From NCBI GenBank assembly GCA_963727845.1, contig CAVSHI010000003.1:310001-374000 (forward strand): a stretch of DNA of 64,000 nucleotides. The letters are read 5' to 3'. A program made the position numbers and the translations under genes. Position 1 is the stretch's first letter. Every line of letters begins with the position of its first letter. The stretch is from JBEKTW01 sp963727845 (GTDB lineage Bacteria; Bacteroidota; Ignavibacteria; UBA10030; SZUA-254). The notes below the pieces were generated by a model. The model saw only the letters and a list, made by a program, of their open reading frames with translations. It searched no databases and was not told the DNA's origin. This document shows, piece after piece, positions 1 through 8,084 of this stretch.

Positions 1-674
1 AGGAGAGAAAATTTCTCTATCTTGAAAATGAATGCGTAAAATCCAGAACTGACGCGAGTTTCTCTTTGCCCCTGAAAGATTTTATCATCATGGGTGTTCA
101 GAAGGAAGACGGCTCTTACAGAGGAGGCCCGATCATCGGACGAGGGATGTTCATGCCGGAATTTACCTCGGCACTCAGCGATCCGGAAACGAGTCAGGGC
201 GGCCATCCCAACGTACACTACACCGTGGGCGCCAGCGCAATAAAGATTGAAATTGATAGGAAGACCGGCAAGGTCAGAATACCGAAGGCAGTCCTTGCCG
301 TCGATGTCGGGAAAGCGATAAACCCCGGTCTGATCAAAGGCCAGATTACGGGCGGATTGGTTCAGGGAATTGCCACGGTGCTGTACGAAGACATGCGGTT
401 CGATGAAAAAGGCAAGCTCGTGAATGCTAATTTCACGGATTACAAGATTCCGACATCTCTGGATATTCCGGACATCATAGAATCGATAATTATTGAAGTC
501 CCTCAGGCCGACGGCCCTTCGGGCGCCAGAGGTGTGGGAGAGCACACCATGATTCCGGCTGCCCCGATGATCGCAAACGCTGTTGACGATGCCCTTGGAA
601 TCAGAATCAAATCCATGCCCATCACAGCCGAGAAAATTGCTCTCGCGCTGAAAAAAGAACGTCGTTCGAGTTGA
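1..674 (+). CDS. Xanthine dehydrogenase family molybdopterin-binding subunit, C-terminal part
   Basis: This is the 3' end of a gene that starts before the window. The frame is open from base 3, so the TTG at 66 is not a true start. The readable part resembles the C-terminal molybdopterin-binding domain of the xanthine dehydrogenase/aldehyde oxidase large subunit. It has a Gln-rich-loop-like GGLVQGIATVLYED, DVGKAINPGLIKGQ, and the GARGVGEH stretch that carries the catalytic Glu in this family. Enzymes of this type hydroxylate purines or other heterocycles with a Mo-cytosine-dinucleotide or similar cofactor. Downstream dihydropyrimidinase and NCS1 permease genes fit a nucleobase or hydantoin catabolism role. 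The substrate cannot be read from this fragment. Confidence 0.85.
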   Translation, partial: ERKFLYLENECVKSRTDASFSLPLKDFIIMGVQKEDGSYRGGPIIGRGMFMPEFTSALSDPETSQGGHPNVHYTVGASAIKIEIDRKTGKVRIPKAVLAVDVGKAINPGLIKGQITGGLVQGIATVLYEDMRFDEKGKLVNANFTDYKIPTSLDIPDIIESIIIEVPQADGPSGARGVGEHTMIPAAPMIANAVDDALGIRIKSMPITAEKIALALKKERRSS

Positions 675-818
675 CCCATTTGACAAGAATGGTATCGTCG
701 ATATTGTTGCAGTAAAGCAAAAAAAATGTTATGTTGGGATTCATTTTATCAACCACACAGGTTCCAACTAAGCATATTCCATCAACATTTTTCTCATACC
801 CACGAATAAGGAGCTTTT

Positions 819-1565
819 ATGCCAGAAGATTTAGAAAAAACACTCCGACCGGTTGACACGCCACTGCCAAAATTTCCCGCAAAGTCCATAACACTGAAGA
901 ACGGCCAGGAAATGGTAATGCGGCAAGTCGGGCGGGAAGCAGTTCCTCTTCTCCTTCCATTTGTTGAGCCGCTCATGCATGTCGCAAAGGACTTCTACGA
1001 TATCGTAGCGTCACGGGTCTACGCAGAATTGCTTTCATACTCCACGTACAGAGTACAGGACGAGTATGTTATCATCGGACAGGTCGAAGGGGAGCTCGTC
1101 GCAATCGTGAACGGCAGAATCGTGAATCCCGACGTGGGAATGTCGTATCACACATTGTCTTTGAGAGGAGGATTGAGAATCGGCGCGCATGCGTTTGCAA
1201 CCAAGATGGAATATCACCTCGACGTATTGAAGCAGAAGGAAGTTCTCGTCGTCGCCGAGTCTACGATCGGGTTCAGGAGATGGATGACCGAATATAGTCT
1301 CGAAAAGAAATTTCACATACCTCATGAATTAGGCGGATGCCCATCGTGGTCGTTGACAAAGGAATTATACGAGAAAGCGAAGAGCAGACTGGTCCTAGGC
1401 AAACGGCCCGTCCCAGATCAGCTTCTCAAGAAAGCCGAAGCCGCAATTCTGCCTCCGAACAATCTGCCGTTGCCTCCCGAAGAACTTCTTGCCGCCAACC
1501 GCGCGATGCTCGATTCGGCAAGCCGCTCAATTCTGGAAATTCAGAAACGGATAACTCCGAAATAA
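819..1565 (+). CDS. Hypothetical protein, possibly GNAT-like
   Basis: A 248-residue protein with no certain family. AAGGAG lies about 6 bases before the ATG, which supports this start. No signal peptide or membrane helix is visible. The middle (about 85-160) reads like an alternating strand/helix fold with a GELVAIVNGRIV strand pair, then GLRIGAHAFATKMEYH and LVVAESTIGFRRWM, faintly like a GNAT acetyltransferase core. That assignment is a guess. The C-terminus (about 200-225) is proline-rich and ends in a charged helix. It lies between the molybdoenzyme subunit and dihydropyrimidinase, so it may belong to the catabolic cluster. Confidence 0.6.
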   Translation: MPEDLEKTLRPVDTPLPKFPAKSITLKNGQEMVMRQVGREAVPLLLPFVEPLMHVAKDFYDIVASRVYAELLSYSTYRVQDEYVIIGQVEGELVAIVNGRIVNPDVGMSYHTLSLRGGLRIGAHAFATKMEYHLDVLKQKEVLVVAESTIGFRRWMTEYSLEKKFHIPHELGGCPSWSLTKELYEKAKSRLVLGKRPVPDQLLKKAEAAILPPNNLPLPPEELLAANRAMLDSASRSILEIQKRITPK

Positions 1566-1616
1566 TATCCTTTCTCGGAATTATTTCGACTTAGTCTTTC
1601 AGTCTTTCCCAACGCT

Positions 1617-1645
1617 TTCCCCTCTCCCATCACGGGAGAGGGGAA
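1617..1645. repeat. Perfect 12-bp hairpin after the 819-1565 gene
   Basis: TTCCCCTCTCCC pairs perfectly with GGGAGAGGGGAA around a 5-base loop. No clear T-run follows, so it is a weak candidate for an intrinsic terminator and may instead be a small dispersed palindrome. A related palindrome lies at 35861-35880. Nothing else was recognised in the 1566-1778 gap. Confidence 0.5.
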
Positions 1646-1778
1646 CTTTCGGCAAATTGTTAACGTTCAATGCAATGAGCTTGTTTCATTTCGGCTGCCA
1701 CGTAGCCGACAAATTCTGTTGCACCAATTCAACTAACCCCGTCACTATTCATAAACATCTTACAAAGGAGTAAATTGC

Positions 1779-2273
1779 ATGCCGATGTCAGAAAAAGACA
1801 TGTTCTTAAACAATCTGGAGCGCGAAGTCCAGACCACGGTGAAACTGCTCAAGAATTATCCAAACGAGAAGCTTGATTTCAAGCCGCACGAAAAATCCCG
1901 TTCGGCGCGAGACCTCGCATGGATCTTTGCCTCGGAAATAGGCATTATGGGAATGGCGATCGACGGCAGGATCGACTTTAGTCAGCCGGGCCCGAAGGCA
2001 CCGAGTTCGATGAGCGAAATTATTGCCGGGCTGGAGAATGGCGTCAAGACAATTTCAGATCGCGTGCGAAAGATGTCGGATGCCGATTTCAATTCTTCCA
2101 TCAAATTTCCGGTCGGACCCGGAAAAATGGGGGACTTCCGCAAAGCAGATGTGCTGTGGTTCGTTTCGACTGATCATGTTCACCACCGCGGGCAATTTTC
2201 CGTCTATCTAAGAATGGCGGGAGGAAAAGTTCCCTCGATTTACGGTCCTTCTGCTGATGAACCCTGGATGTAG
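1779..2273 (+). CDS. DinB family protein
   Basis: A 164-residue protein of the DinB/YfiT four-helix metal-binding superfamily. The C-terminal signature DHVHHRGQFSVYLRMAG and the following PSIYGPSADEP match this family, whose members bind a divalent metal with three His residues and include thiol transferases. The first ligand, normally a His in helix 2, is not obvious: the matching helix reads DLAWIFASEIGIMG. The metal site may therefore be altered. AAAGGAG precedes the ATG by about 8 bases; a second ATG two codons later is possible. The function within the catabolic cluster is unknown. Confidence 0.8.
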   Translation: MPMSEKDMFLNNLEREVQTTVKLLKNYPNEKLDFKPHEKSRSARDLAWIFASEIGIMGMAIDGRIDFSQPGPKAPSSMSEIIAGLENGVKTISDRVRKMSDADFNSSIKFPVGPGKMGDFRKADVLWFVSTDHVHHRGQFSVYLRMAGGKVPSIYGPSADEPWM

Positions 2274-2414
2274 AAAGCCCCTCATCTACCCCCATTACCC
2301 AGGTTTCACGTTTCGGGCATTTGCGGTCGCCCGAGGCGTGAAACTTGATATTTTTAGGGAAAACACCTATCATTCAATGCGCAGTCCAACTCATCACGAT
2401 AAAGGAGATAACCC

Positions 2415-3803
2415 ATGCCTACGATGATTAAGAATGGCCGAATCATTACCGCAGAGCAAGACTACAAGGCCGATATCTTTATCGACCGCGATAAGATAAC
2501 CGCCGTTGGAACAAAGCTTCCCATGCAAACGGACAATGTGATTAACGCGGATGGCAAGTATGTCATTCCCGGCGGCATCAACGTCCACACACATCTCGAC
2601 ATGCCCTTCGGTGGAACTGTTTCAAACGACAACTTTGAGACTGGGACCAGAGCGGCGGCTTTCGGAGGCACAACCTCCATTATCGACTTTGCCGTGCAGA
2701 GCAAAGGCATGACAATGCGCCAGGCTCTTGACACCTGGCGCAAGAAAGCCGAGGGAAAGGCCTGTATTGATTACAGTTTCCATATGATCGTTACCGATCT
2801 GCCCGATGCGTACATTCCGCACATGGACAACATGGTGCGGGAAGGTGTATCGAGTTTCAAATTATTTATGGCATACCCCGGCTCGTTGATGTCGGACAAC
2901 GCAACGATATTTAAGGCGATGAAAAAGACCGCCGACAACGGCGCTCTCATCTGCATGCACGCGGAGAACGGCAGCGTTATCGACATCCTCACGAAGCAAG
3001 CCGTCGCGGAAGGAAAGAAAGCTCCGAAATATCACGGTTTGACCAGACCCGCGGCTGCCGAAGCCGAAGCCACTAATCGCACAATCGCGCTCGCTGAGAT
3101 GGCAGGAGTGCCGGTGTACATCGTCCACCTTACGTGCAACGACGCGCTCAAGGCGGTCCGGCGCGCCCGGGAAAAAGGGCTTCCGGCTTTTGCCGAGACG
3201 TGCGTACAGTATCTTTTCCTTTCGATTGACAATTTAAGCCGTCCGGATTTTGAAGGCGCGAAGTTTGTTTTCAGTCCGCCGCTCCGGGAGAAATGGAATC
3301 AGGAAAGACTGTGGCATGGATTGAAAAATGATGCACTCCAAATAGTGTCCACGGACCATTGTCCGTTCAATTTCAAGGGACAAAAAGATATTGGCAAAGA
3401 TGATTTCACGAAGATCCCAAACGGCGGCCCGGCGATTGAAAATAGACTACAACTGCTGTTTGAGGGCGGTGTGAACCAGAAACGAATATCGCTCAATCGT
3501 TGGGTGGAGATTACGTCAACCGCACCGGCGAAGATGTTCGGGATGTATCCCCGCAAGGGAGCGATCGCCGCCGGCAGCGACGCCGATGTGGTCATCTGGG
3601 ATCCTAATCAGGAACATATCATCTCTGCCAAAACGCACCACATGCGGGTCGACTACTCGATGTTTGAGGGATTCAAGATCAAGGGAAACGCCGAGACTGT
3701 TTTCTCGCGGGGTGAGATGATCGCCGATAAGGGAAAATGGCTCGGTAAAACCGGTCGTGGTCAGTTTATAAAGAGAGACGTGTTCGCAGGGGCGTGGAAG
3801 TAG
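2415..3803 (+). CDS. hydA: Dihydropyrimidinase (D-hydantoinase)
   Basis: A 462-residue cyclic amidohydrolase, the normal length for the family. It should open the ring of dihydrouracil, dihydrothymine or hydantoins to N-carbamoyl amino acids using a dinuclear metal site. Visible ligands in order: NVHTHLD (about 56-62), the Lys of SSFKLFMAYPG that is carbamylated in the family, HAENG, HLTC, and the Asp of STDHCPFN. The C-terminal WDPNQEHIISAKTHH is typical of hydantoinases. AAAGGAG lies about 9 bases before the ATG. It is the clearest marker that this + strand cluster handles pyrimidine or hydantoin breakdown. Confidence 0.95.
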   Translation: MPTMIKNGRIITAEQDYKADIFIDRDKITAVGTKLPMQTDNVINADGKYVIPGGINVHTHLDMPFGGTVSNDNFETGTRAAAFGGTTSIIDFAVQSKGMTMRQALDTWRKKAEGKACIDYSFHMIVTDLPDAYIPHMDNMVREGVSSFKLFMAYPGSLMSDNATIFKAMKKTADNGALICMHAENGSVIDILTKQAVAEGKKAPKYHGLTRPAAAEAEATNRTIALAEMAGVPVYIVHLTCNDALKAVRRAREKGLPAFAETCVQYLFLSIDNLSRPDFEGAKFVFSPPLREKWNQERLWHGLKNDALQIVSTDHCPFNFKGQKDIGKDDFTKIPNGGPAIENRLQLLFEGGVNQKRISLNRWVEITSTAPAKMFGMYPRKGAIAAGSDADVVIWDPNQEHIISAKTHHMRVDYSMFEGFKIKGNAETVFSRGEMIADKGKWLGKTGRGQFIKRDVFAGAWK

Positions 3804-3810
3804 CATTAAC

Positions 3811-3897
3811 TTGTTATAATTGGGATTATTGGTAGAATTGGGATTGTTGGAATTCTTCTTTGCAATCATTCCAATAATCCGTTTAATCCCAAGTGAG
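3811..3897. repeat. TTGGRATKA-type inverted repeat element
   Basis: The 261-bp gap between dihydropyrimidinase and the DapA-family gene holds an imperfect inverted repeat. Its left arm is built from GGGATTATTGG-like units. Its right arm (3863-3896) runs from CAATCATTCCAATAATCC to TTTAATCCCAAGTGA. The reverse complement of the right arm nearly matches the sequence at 7328-7357. No protein is carried here, so it looks like a solo or deleted copy of the element around the GxxExxY gene. The rest of the gap, to 4064, has no gene that I can support. Confidence 0.65.
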
Positions 3898-4064
3898 TCT
3901 TTTTCAGCGTTTGAGGGACAGAAAAAGGGACTTGTGAACGGAAACCGCAATTGCCTATGCATTATTCTTGTGATCGCCATCTGCCGAATAGCGGGCTCTG
4001 AATCAGACAACATAGACACTACAACGCGCAACTGAAGTCTCACAGCTCAAGACTGTAAGAACAA

Positions 4065-4964
4065 ATGGCTCTTCTCATAATCTCCGGCATCCTCCCCCCC
4101 ATGATCACACCGTTCCGAAAGAACGGGCAGGTCGATTATGACGCCTTTGTCCGCAACATCGAAATGTGGAACAGAACTCCTCTCGGCGGTTATCTCGTCC
4201 TCGGCTCCAACAGCGAAGCCGCGTACCTGACCGAAAAGGAGAAACTGAAACTCATACAACTGACCGTCGAGACCACCAGGAAAGGCAGATTTGTTCTCGC
4301 GGGAACAGGTCTCGAATCGACTCGCGAGACAATACGGCTCACGAACAAAGCCGCTGGATTTGGCGCACAGGCAGCGCTCATCCTTACACCCTGCTACTAC
4401 GGCGGCCAGATGACCGACAACGCTCTCATCCGCCATTTCACCGAAGTCGCCGACGCTGCCGATATTCCAATTCTCATCTACAACGTTCCAAAATTCACGC
4501 ATCTCAACATATCTGTCGAAGCGGTCAGAGTGCTCAGCCGGCATCCCAACATTATTGGAATGAAAGACAGCCGCGGCGATGTTCCGCAGCTTGAAGCGTT
4601 TCTGAAGGCCGTACCAAGAGAATTCAACCTTATTGTCGGCAGTGCCTCGATCCTGTATCCCGCTCTTGCACTTGGGATCAAGGCAGCAATCCTCGCCCTT
4701 GCAAATTGCGCTCCGGCGCAGTGCGCGGAGATTCAAAAGCTTTATGACAAAAGTGAACACGAGAAAGCGAAGGACCTGCAAGCGAGAATGCTTCCCGTCA
4801 ACAAAGCAATAAGCGACACCTACGGCATCGCGGGATTGAAATATGCGTCAACGCTTGTGGGATACGAGGGCGGGTCCGTCAGAAGTCCGCTTCTTCCCAT
4901 AGACCACGATGGGGAGACAGAGATTCGACAGATCCTGGATAGAGCCGGGATTCTTCCGCGTTGA
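4065..4964 (+). CDS. Dihydrodipicolinate synthase / N-acetylneuraminate lyase family protein
   Basis: A 299-residue class I aldolase/lyase of the DapA superfamily. Features in order: SGILPPMITPF at the N-terminus, GSNSEAAYLT near residue 45, the Tyr-containing IYNVPKFTHLN near 140, and the Schiff-base Lys in GMKDSRGD near 165. The usual DapA GTTGE loop is replaced by GSNSE, so lysine synthesis is not assured. Members of this superfamily also act on keto acids, hydroxyproline derivatives or sialic acid. Its place between dihydropyrimidinase and a nucleobase permease suggests a catabolic aldolase; the substrate is unknown. No good ribosome-binding site precedes the ATG. Confidence 0.88.
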   Translation: MALLIISGILPPMITPFRKNGQVDYDAFVRNIEMWNRTPLGGYLVLGSNSEAAYLTEKEKLKLIQLTVETTRKGRFVLAGTGLESTRETIRLTNKAAGFGAQAALILTPCYYGGQMTDNALIRHFTEVADAADIPILIYNVPKFTHLNISVEAVRVLSRHPNIIGMKDSRGDVPQLEAFLKAVPREFNLIVGSASILYPALALGIKAAILALANCAPAQCAEIQKLYDKSEHEKAKDLQARMLPVNKAISDTYGIAGLKYASTLVGYEGGSVRSPLLPIDHDGETEIRQILDRAGILPR

Positions 4965-4988
4965 AAGCATAACGAAACCGATCGCACA

Positions 4989-5717
4989 ATGACCCTGCCG
5001 CTTGATTCCGTTACAACCGACCCTCGTTTCAGCCTGGCATCCATGCATCCGAAATCGAAACGCACAACGCCGGGCACGTTCACTACGGAAGTGATCTTCT
5101 ATTGTTTTCTCATGTACGTATTCTGCCTCGCCGCCGACCGCTACGCAGACGCCATGAGTTTCCGCCAGCCGTCGATGATCATGTTCGTTTTCCATTCGAT
5201 TTTCCTGTTCATTCACGAGGGCGGACACTTCCTCTTCAGCATGTTTGGACGTACTCTTTACATTCTCGGCGGGTCTTTCTGGCAGGTGATGTTTCCCTTC
5301 CTCTCGTTCCTGCTGGCGTTGCGCACCGCCAACCGTATCGCGCCGTTCCCTTTGTTCCTGACGGGCTTTAACCTGATGGCTGTCAGTCTATATATGCGCG
5401 ATGCTCCTCTCCGGCAACTTGCGCTTCTCGGCGGCGATAAATCACGGCACGACTGGTTCAACCTGTTTACCCAATGGGATATGCTCGATTCTGCCGGGAC
5501 GATCGCCGACATCACGTACTATCTTGGATTTGTCGTCTGTCTCGGCTCCATTCTCGCAGGATTCTATCTCGCCTATCGTTCATTCTTCAACCCAAAGCTC
5601 ATTGCGGAAGGGAAATTGCAGCTCTCGCTCGACGAAGTGATTCAAAAGGAAGAAAGGGAACCCAGGCCCGCCGGACGCAAGCCTCTTGCGGATAGCAATA
5701 ATCCCTTTGGAATCTGA
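4989..5717 (+). CDS. Multi-pass membrane protein with HExxH motif
   Basis: A 242-residue integral membrane protein with about four or five hydrophobic segments. The second segment runs into IFLFIHEGGHFLFS (about residue 75), a zinc-protease-type HExxH inside a membrane helix, as in M50 site-2 proteases. A clear distal Asp ligand (NxxPxxxLDG) was not found; GGDKSRHDWFN is the nearest polar motif. The C-terminus is charged and cytosolic-looking. It begins 24 bases after the aldolase stop, probably in the same transcript. It could be an M50-like protease or an unrelated metal-binding membrane protein. Confidence 0.7.
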   Translation: MTLPLDSVTTDPRFSLASMHPKSKRTTPGTFTTEVIFYCFLMYVFCLAADRYADAMSFRQPSMIMFVFHSIFLFIHEGGHFLFSMFGRTLYILGGSFWQVMFPFLSFLLALRTANRIAPFPLFLTGFNLMAVSLYMRDAPLRQLALLGGDKSRHDWFNLFTQWDMLDSAGTIADITYYLGFVVCLGSILAGFYLAYRSFFNPKLIAEGKLQLSLDEVIQKEEREPRPAGRKPLADSNNPFGI

Positions 5718-5818
5718 TCCGCCTGTAAGAATCCCCTCTGTTTCACCACGAACAAAGTGACACCCTTGTACCTTTCAAAGAAAAAGCATATCTTGCCCGG
5801 AATCCAACTGACGGTGTA

Positions 5819-7339
5819 ATGGCAAAAGAAGCGCTTTCACGAACGATGTATGGCGGTGGTGGTTTGGTCGAATGTGACATTTCACAGGTCGGCCAGAGCT
5901 CTCTCATCAACGATGACCTTGCCCCGACGAATATCTCGCAGCGCAAGTGGGGCACGTACAACATTGCCGCGCTGTGGATTTCGATGTCGGCCTGCATCCC
6001 CACCTACATGCTGGCGTCATCTCTCATCTCCGAAGGCATGAATTGGTACCAGGCGGTACTCACGATTTTCTTCGGAAACGCGATCGTGCTCATCCCGATG
6101 ATCCTGAACGCACACGCTGGAACGAAATACGGGATTCCGTTTCCAGTTTATTGCCGCGCCGCGTTCGGAGTGCGTGGCGCGAACATCCCAGCCATGCTTC
6201 GCGCCTTCGTGGCGTGCGGCTGGTTCGGCATCCAGTCGTGGATCGGCGGCTGGGCAATCTACAAGATCATTACGATTTATGTGCCCTCGTGGGAATCGCT
6301 GCCAGCCTGGTTCTTCGGGATCAACATCGCACAGCTCGGATGCTTCATGTTTTTCTGGGGCATCAATATGTTTGTGATTTACAAGGGCATTGATTCAATC
6401 CGCATCCTGCTCGACATAAAGGCGCCGCTCCTTATCCTGCTGGGCCTGGTGCTTCTGGCATGGGCGTACAAACAGGCAGGCGGCTTCGGACCGATACTCT
6501 CCCAGCCGTCGCTGTTCATTCCCGGAGGGCCCAAGGAAGGACAGTTTTGGATGGTCTTCTTCCCGTCCCTGACGGGAATGATCGGGTTCTGGGCGACGCT
6601 TTCGCTCAACATCCCGGACTTCACCCGCTACGCGCGTTCTCAGCATGACCAGGTACTTGGTCAGGCGATCGGCCTGCCCATGACCATGGCATTGTACTCC
6701 TTTATCGGCGTGGCGGTAACCTCCGCGACCATTGTAATCTACGGCGCTCCGATCTGGGATCCGGTCGTACTGATCACCCGTTTCACAAATCCCATCGTGC
6801 TCGCAGTATCCCTGTTCGCGCTCTGCCTGGCAACGCTGGCTACAAATCTGGCCGCAAATGTCGTGAGCCCCGCGAACGATTTTTCCAACCTCTGGCCGTC
6901 AAAAATCACGTTCCGCATAGGCGGACTTATTACGGGCATTATCGGCATTCTGATCCAACCCTGGAAACTCGTGGCAGACCCGAGCGGATACATTTTCACA
7001 TGGCTCGTCGGTTACTCGGCTCTCCTTGGACCGATTGGGGGAATTTTGATCTGCGATTACATCGTTCTGCGAAAGACAAAGCTGAATCCAGTCAACCTGT
7101 ACTTGCGCCACAGTGAGTATGCTTACAGCAGCGGCTTCAACCGGGCTGCGATCATCGCACTTATCCTGGGCATTCTGCCGAATGTGCCTGGATTCCTCGG
7201 CACTGTGAAGCTGATCGATCCCGCGACCATAGGCACGTTTCTGATGCAGGTTTACAATTATGCCTGGTTCGTCGGGTTTGCCGTGGCGTTTGTCGTGTAT
7301 CGGATGATGATGAAGAAGACGGGATTGACTTGGGATTAA
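5819..7339 (+). CDS. NCS1 family nucleobase:cation symporter
   Basis: A 506-residue, roughly 12-helix permease of the cytosine/purine/uracil/thiamine/allantoin family. Characteristic stretches are IGGWAIYKII (about 140), the DFTRYARS loop (about 270) and VVSPANDFSNLWP (about 350). It would import a nucleobase, allantoin or hydantoin with Na+ or H+, supplying the upstream catabolic enzymes. The last residues (GLTWD-stop) are encoded by the beginning of the TTGGRATKA-type repeat at 7328, so the original C-terminus was replaced. A diverged copy of this 3' end survives at 8009-8080. Confidence 0.93.
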   Translation: MAKEALSRTMYGGGGLVECDISQVGQSSLINDDLAPTNISQRKWGTYNIAALWISMSACIPTYMLASSLISEGMNWYQAVLTIFFGNAIVLIPMILNAHAGTKYGIPFPVYCRAAFGVRGANIPAMLRAFVACGWFGIQSWIGGWAIYKIITIYVPSWESLPAWFFGINIAQLGCFMFFWGINMFVIYKGIDSIRILLDIKAPLLILLGLVLLAWAYKQAGGFGPILSQPSLFIPGGPKEGQFWMVFFPSLTGMIGFWATLSLNIPDFTRYARSQHDQVLGQAIGLPMTMALYSFIGVAVTSATIVIYGAPIWDPVVLITRFTNPIVLAVSLFALCLATLATNLAANVVSPANDFSNLWPSKITFRIGGLITGIIGILIQPWKLVADPSGYIFTWLVGYSALLGPIGGILICDYIVLRKTKLNPVNLYLRHSEYAYSSGFNRAAIIALILGILPNVPGFLGTVKLIDPATIGTFLMQVYNYAWFVGFAVAFVVYRMMMKKTGLTWD

Positions 7340-7413
7340 ACGGGTTATTGGAATTATGTGCAGGGAGTTTTGCGTGCCCGGACAATGTCAATCATCCCAA
7401 TAATCCCAAGTGG
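7328..7413. repeat. Inverted repeat with ACTTGGGATTA ends
   Basis: The left arm (7328-7357) starts ACTTGGGATTAAACGGGTTA and the right arm (7389-7413) ends CCCAATAATCCCAAGTGG, so the outer 11 bases are inverted copies of each other. It lies directly across the end of the permease gene and supplies that gene's stop codon. The arm sequence matches the element at 3811-3897. The remaining part of the 7414-7543 gap shows another related half-site at 7493-7516 and no gene. Confidence 0.65.
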
Positions 7414-7492
7414 ATGTTTCGGACACCTGGATCGTAGGTTCGCTGTGGCGTATATCGTTTGTGGAATGGCAATGTAGAAGAGGCAGCTCATT

Positions 7493-8003
7493 TGAAATTA
7501 AGCGGATAGTTGGAATTACACAGACTATTGGGAGGACGCATTTATGGAACTTGTTGAAATTACAAAGGAAATAGAGAACCTGTGCTACAAGATCATCGGA
7601 ATCTGTATGAATGTCCACACTGAAGTTGGTCCCGGTTTTCCAGAGAGGTATTACCAGAGGGCGCTGGAAATAGAATTCGCCGATGGCGATATTCCGTTTG
7701 TTGCACAATCACCGGTACCAATGCTTTACAAGGATGTTCAAATCGGAGTTAACTATTTGGACTTTCTAATTAATCAAAAAATCATCCTTGAAATCAAATC
7801 CGCCAATCTTTTGACGAATGTACATATGTTTCAGGTGCTTAAGTATTTGGGCTATACGGGTCTCGATATAGGTCTACTTGTCAACTTTGGAAAAACGAAA
7901 CTGGAATACAAGCGTGTTCTCCCAACAAAAAAGATGTTGGAGTTTCGACAACGCAATACCAATCATCCCAATAATTCCAATCATTCCAATTATTCCAAGT
8001 GAA
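7493..8003 (+). mobile_element. Candidate GxxExxY cassette bounded by TTGGRATKA-type repeats
   Basis: A GxxExxY gene is framed by a left half-site (ATTAAGCGGATAGTTGGAAT) and a right block (7960-8003) of 9-base units reading CCAATAATT, CCAATCATT and CCAATTATT, ending CCAAGTGA. The right block encodes the last residues and stop of the gene itself. The boundaries are my reading; no target duplication is proved. Whether this unit moves on its own or by a helper in trans is inference. Confidence 0.45.
7544..8002 (+). CDS. GxxExxY protein
   Basis: A 152-residue member of the small GxxExxY family (PD-(D/E)XK-like). The name-giving motif is in VHTEVGPGFPERYYQ (about 25-37). It is followed by YLDFLINQKIILEIKSA (about 72-88), whose Asp and ExK resemble a PD-(D/E)XK nuclease-type core. 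The molecular role of this family is not established. The C-terminal tail is Asn/His/Ser-rich and is simply a translation of the flanking repeat. The gene separates the permease from the CoA transferase and is unrelated to their pathway, which suggests insertion. Confidence 0.88.
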   Translation: MELVEITKEIENLCYKIIGICMNVHTEVGPGFPERYYQRALEIEFADGDIPFVAQSPVPMLYKDVQIGVNYLDFLINQKIILEIKSANLLTNVHMFQVLKYLGYTGLDIGLLVNFGKTKLEYKRVLPTKKMLEFRQRNTNHPNNSNHSNYSK

Positions 8004-8008
8004 TGCTT

Positions 8009-8080
8009 TTTATACGCCGGTTCGTCAGCTTTGCACTGGCGTTTGTCGTGTATGCAACCCTTATGAAAAAAGGAAAATGA
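8009..8080 (+). pseudogene. Remnant of an NCS1 permease 3' end
   Basis: Read in frame from 8009, this encodes RRFVSFALAFVVYATLMKKGK and a TGA stop. It resembles the end of the upstream permease (AWFVGFAVAFVVYRMMMKK); a 17-base stretch, TGGCGTTTGTCGTGTAT, is identical in both. It has no start or body, so it is a leftover of a second permease gene or of a duplicated 3' end. Its stop lies just before the CoA transferase ATG, with the AAAGGA ribosome-binding site inside the remnant, suggesting the original gene directly preceded the CoA transferase. Confidence 0.7.
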
Positions 8081-8084
8081 ATCA

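Noticed and set aside
3516..4043. Minus-strand frame with an Asn-rich middle
   Set aside because: The Asn-rich stretch is a translation of the TTGGRATKA-type repeat and the rest is antisense to dihydropyrimidinase.
4047..4781. Minus-strand open frame of 244 codons
   Set aside because: It lies opposite the DapA-family gene and has no start context or domain.
7960..8003. Possible CRISPR-like or tandem array
   Set aside because: The 9-base units are adjacent without spacers, and no cas gene is near; it is a simple repeat arm.
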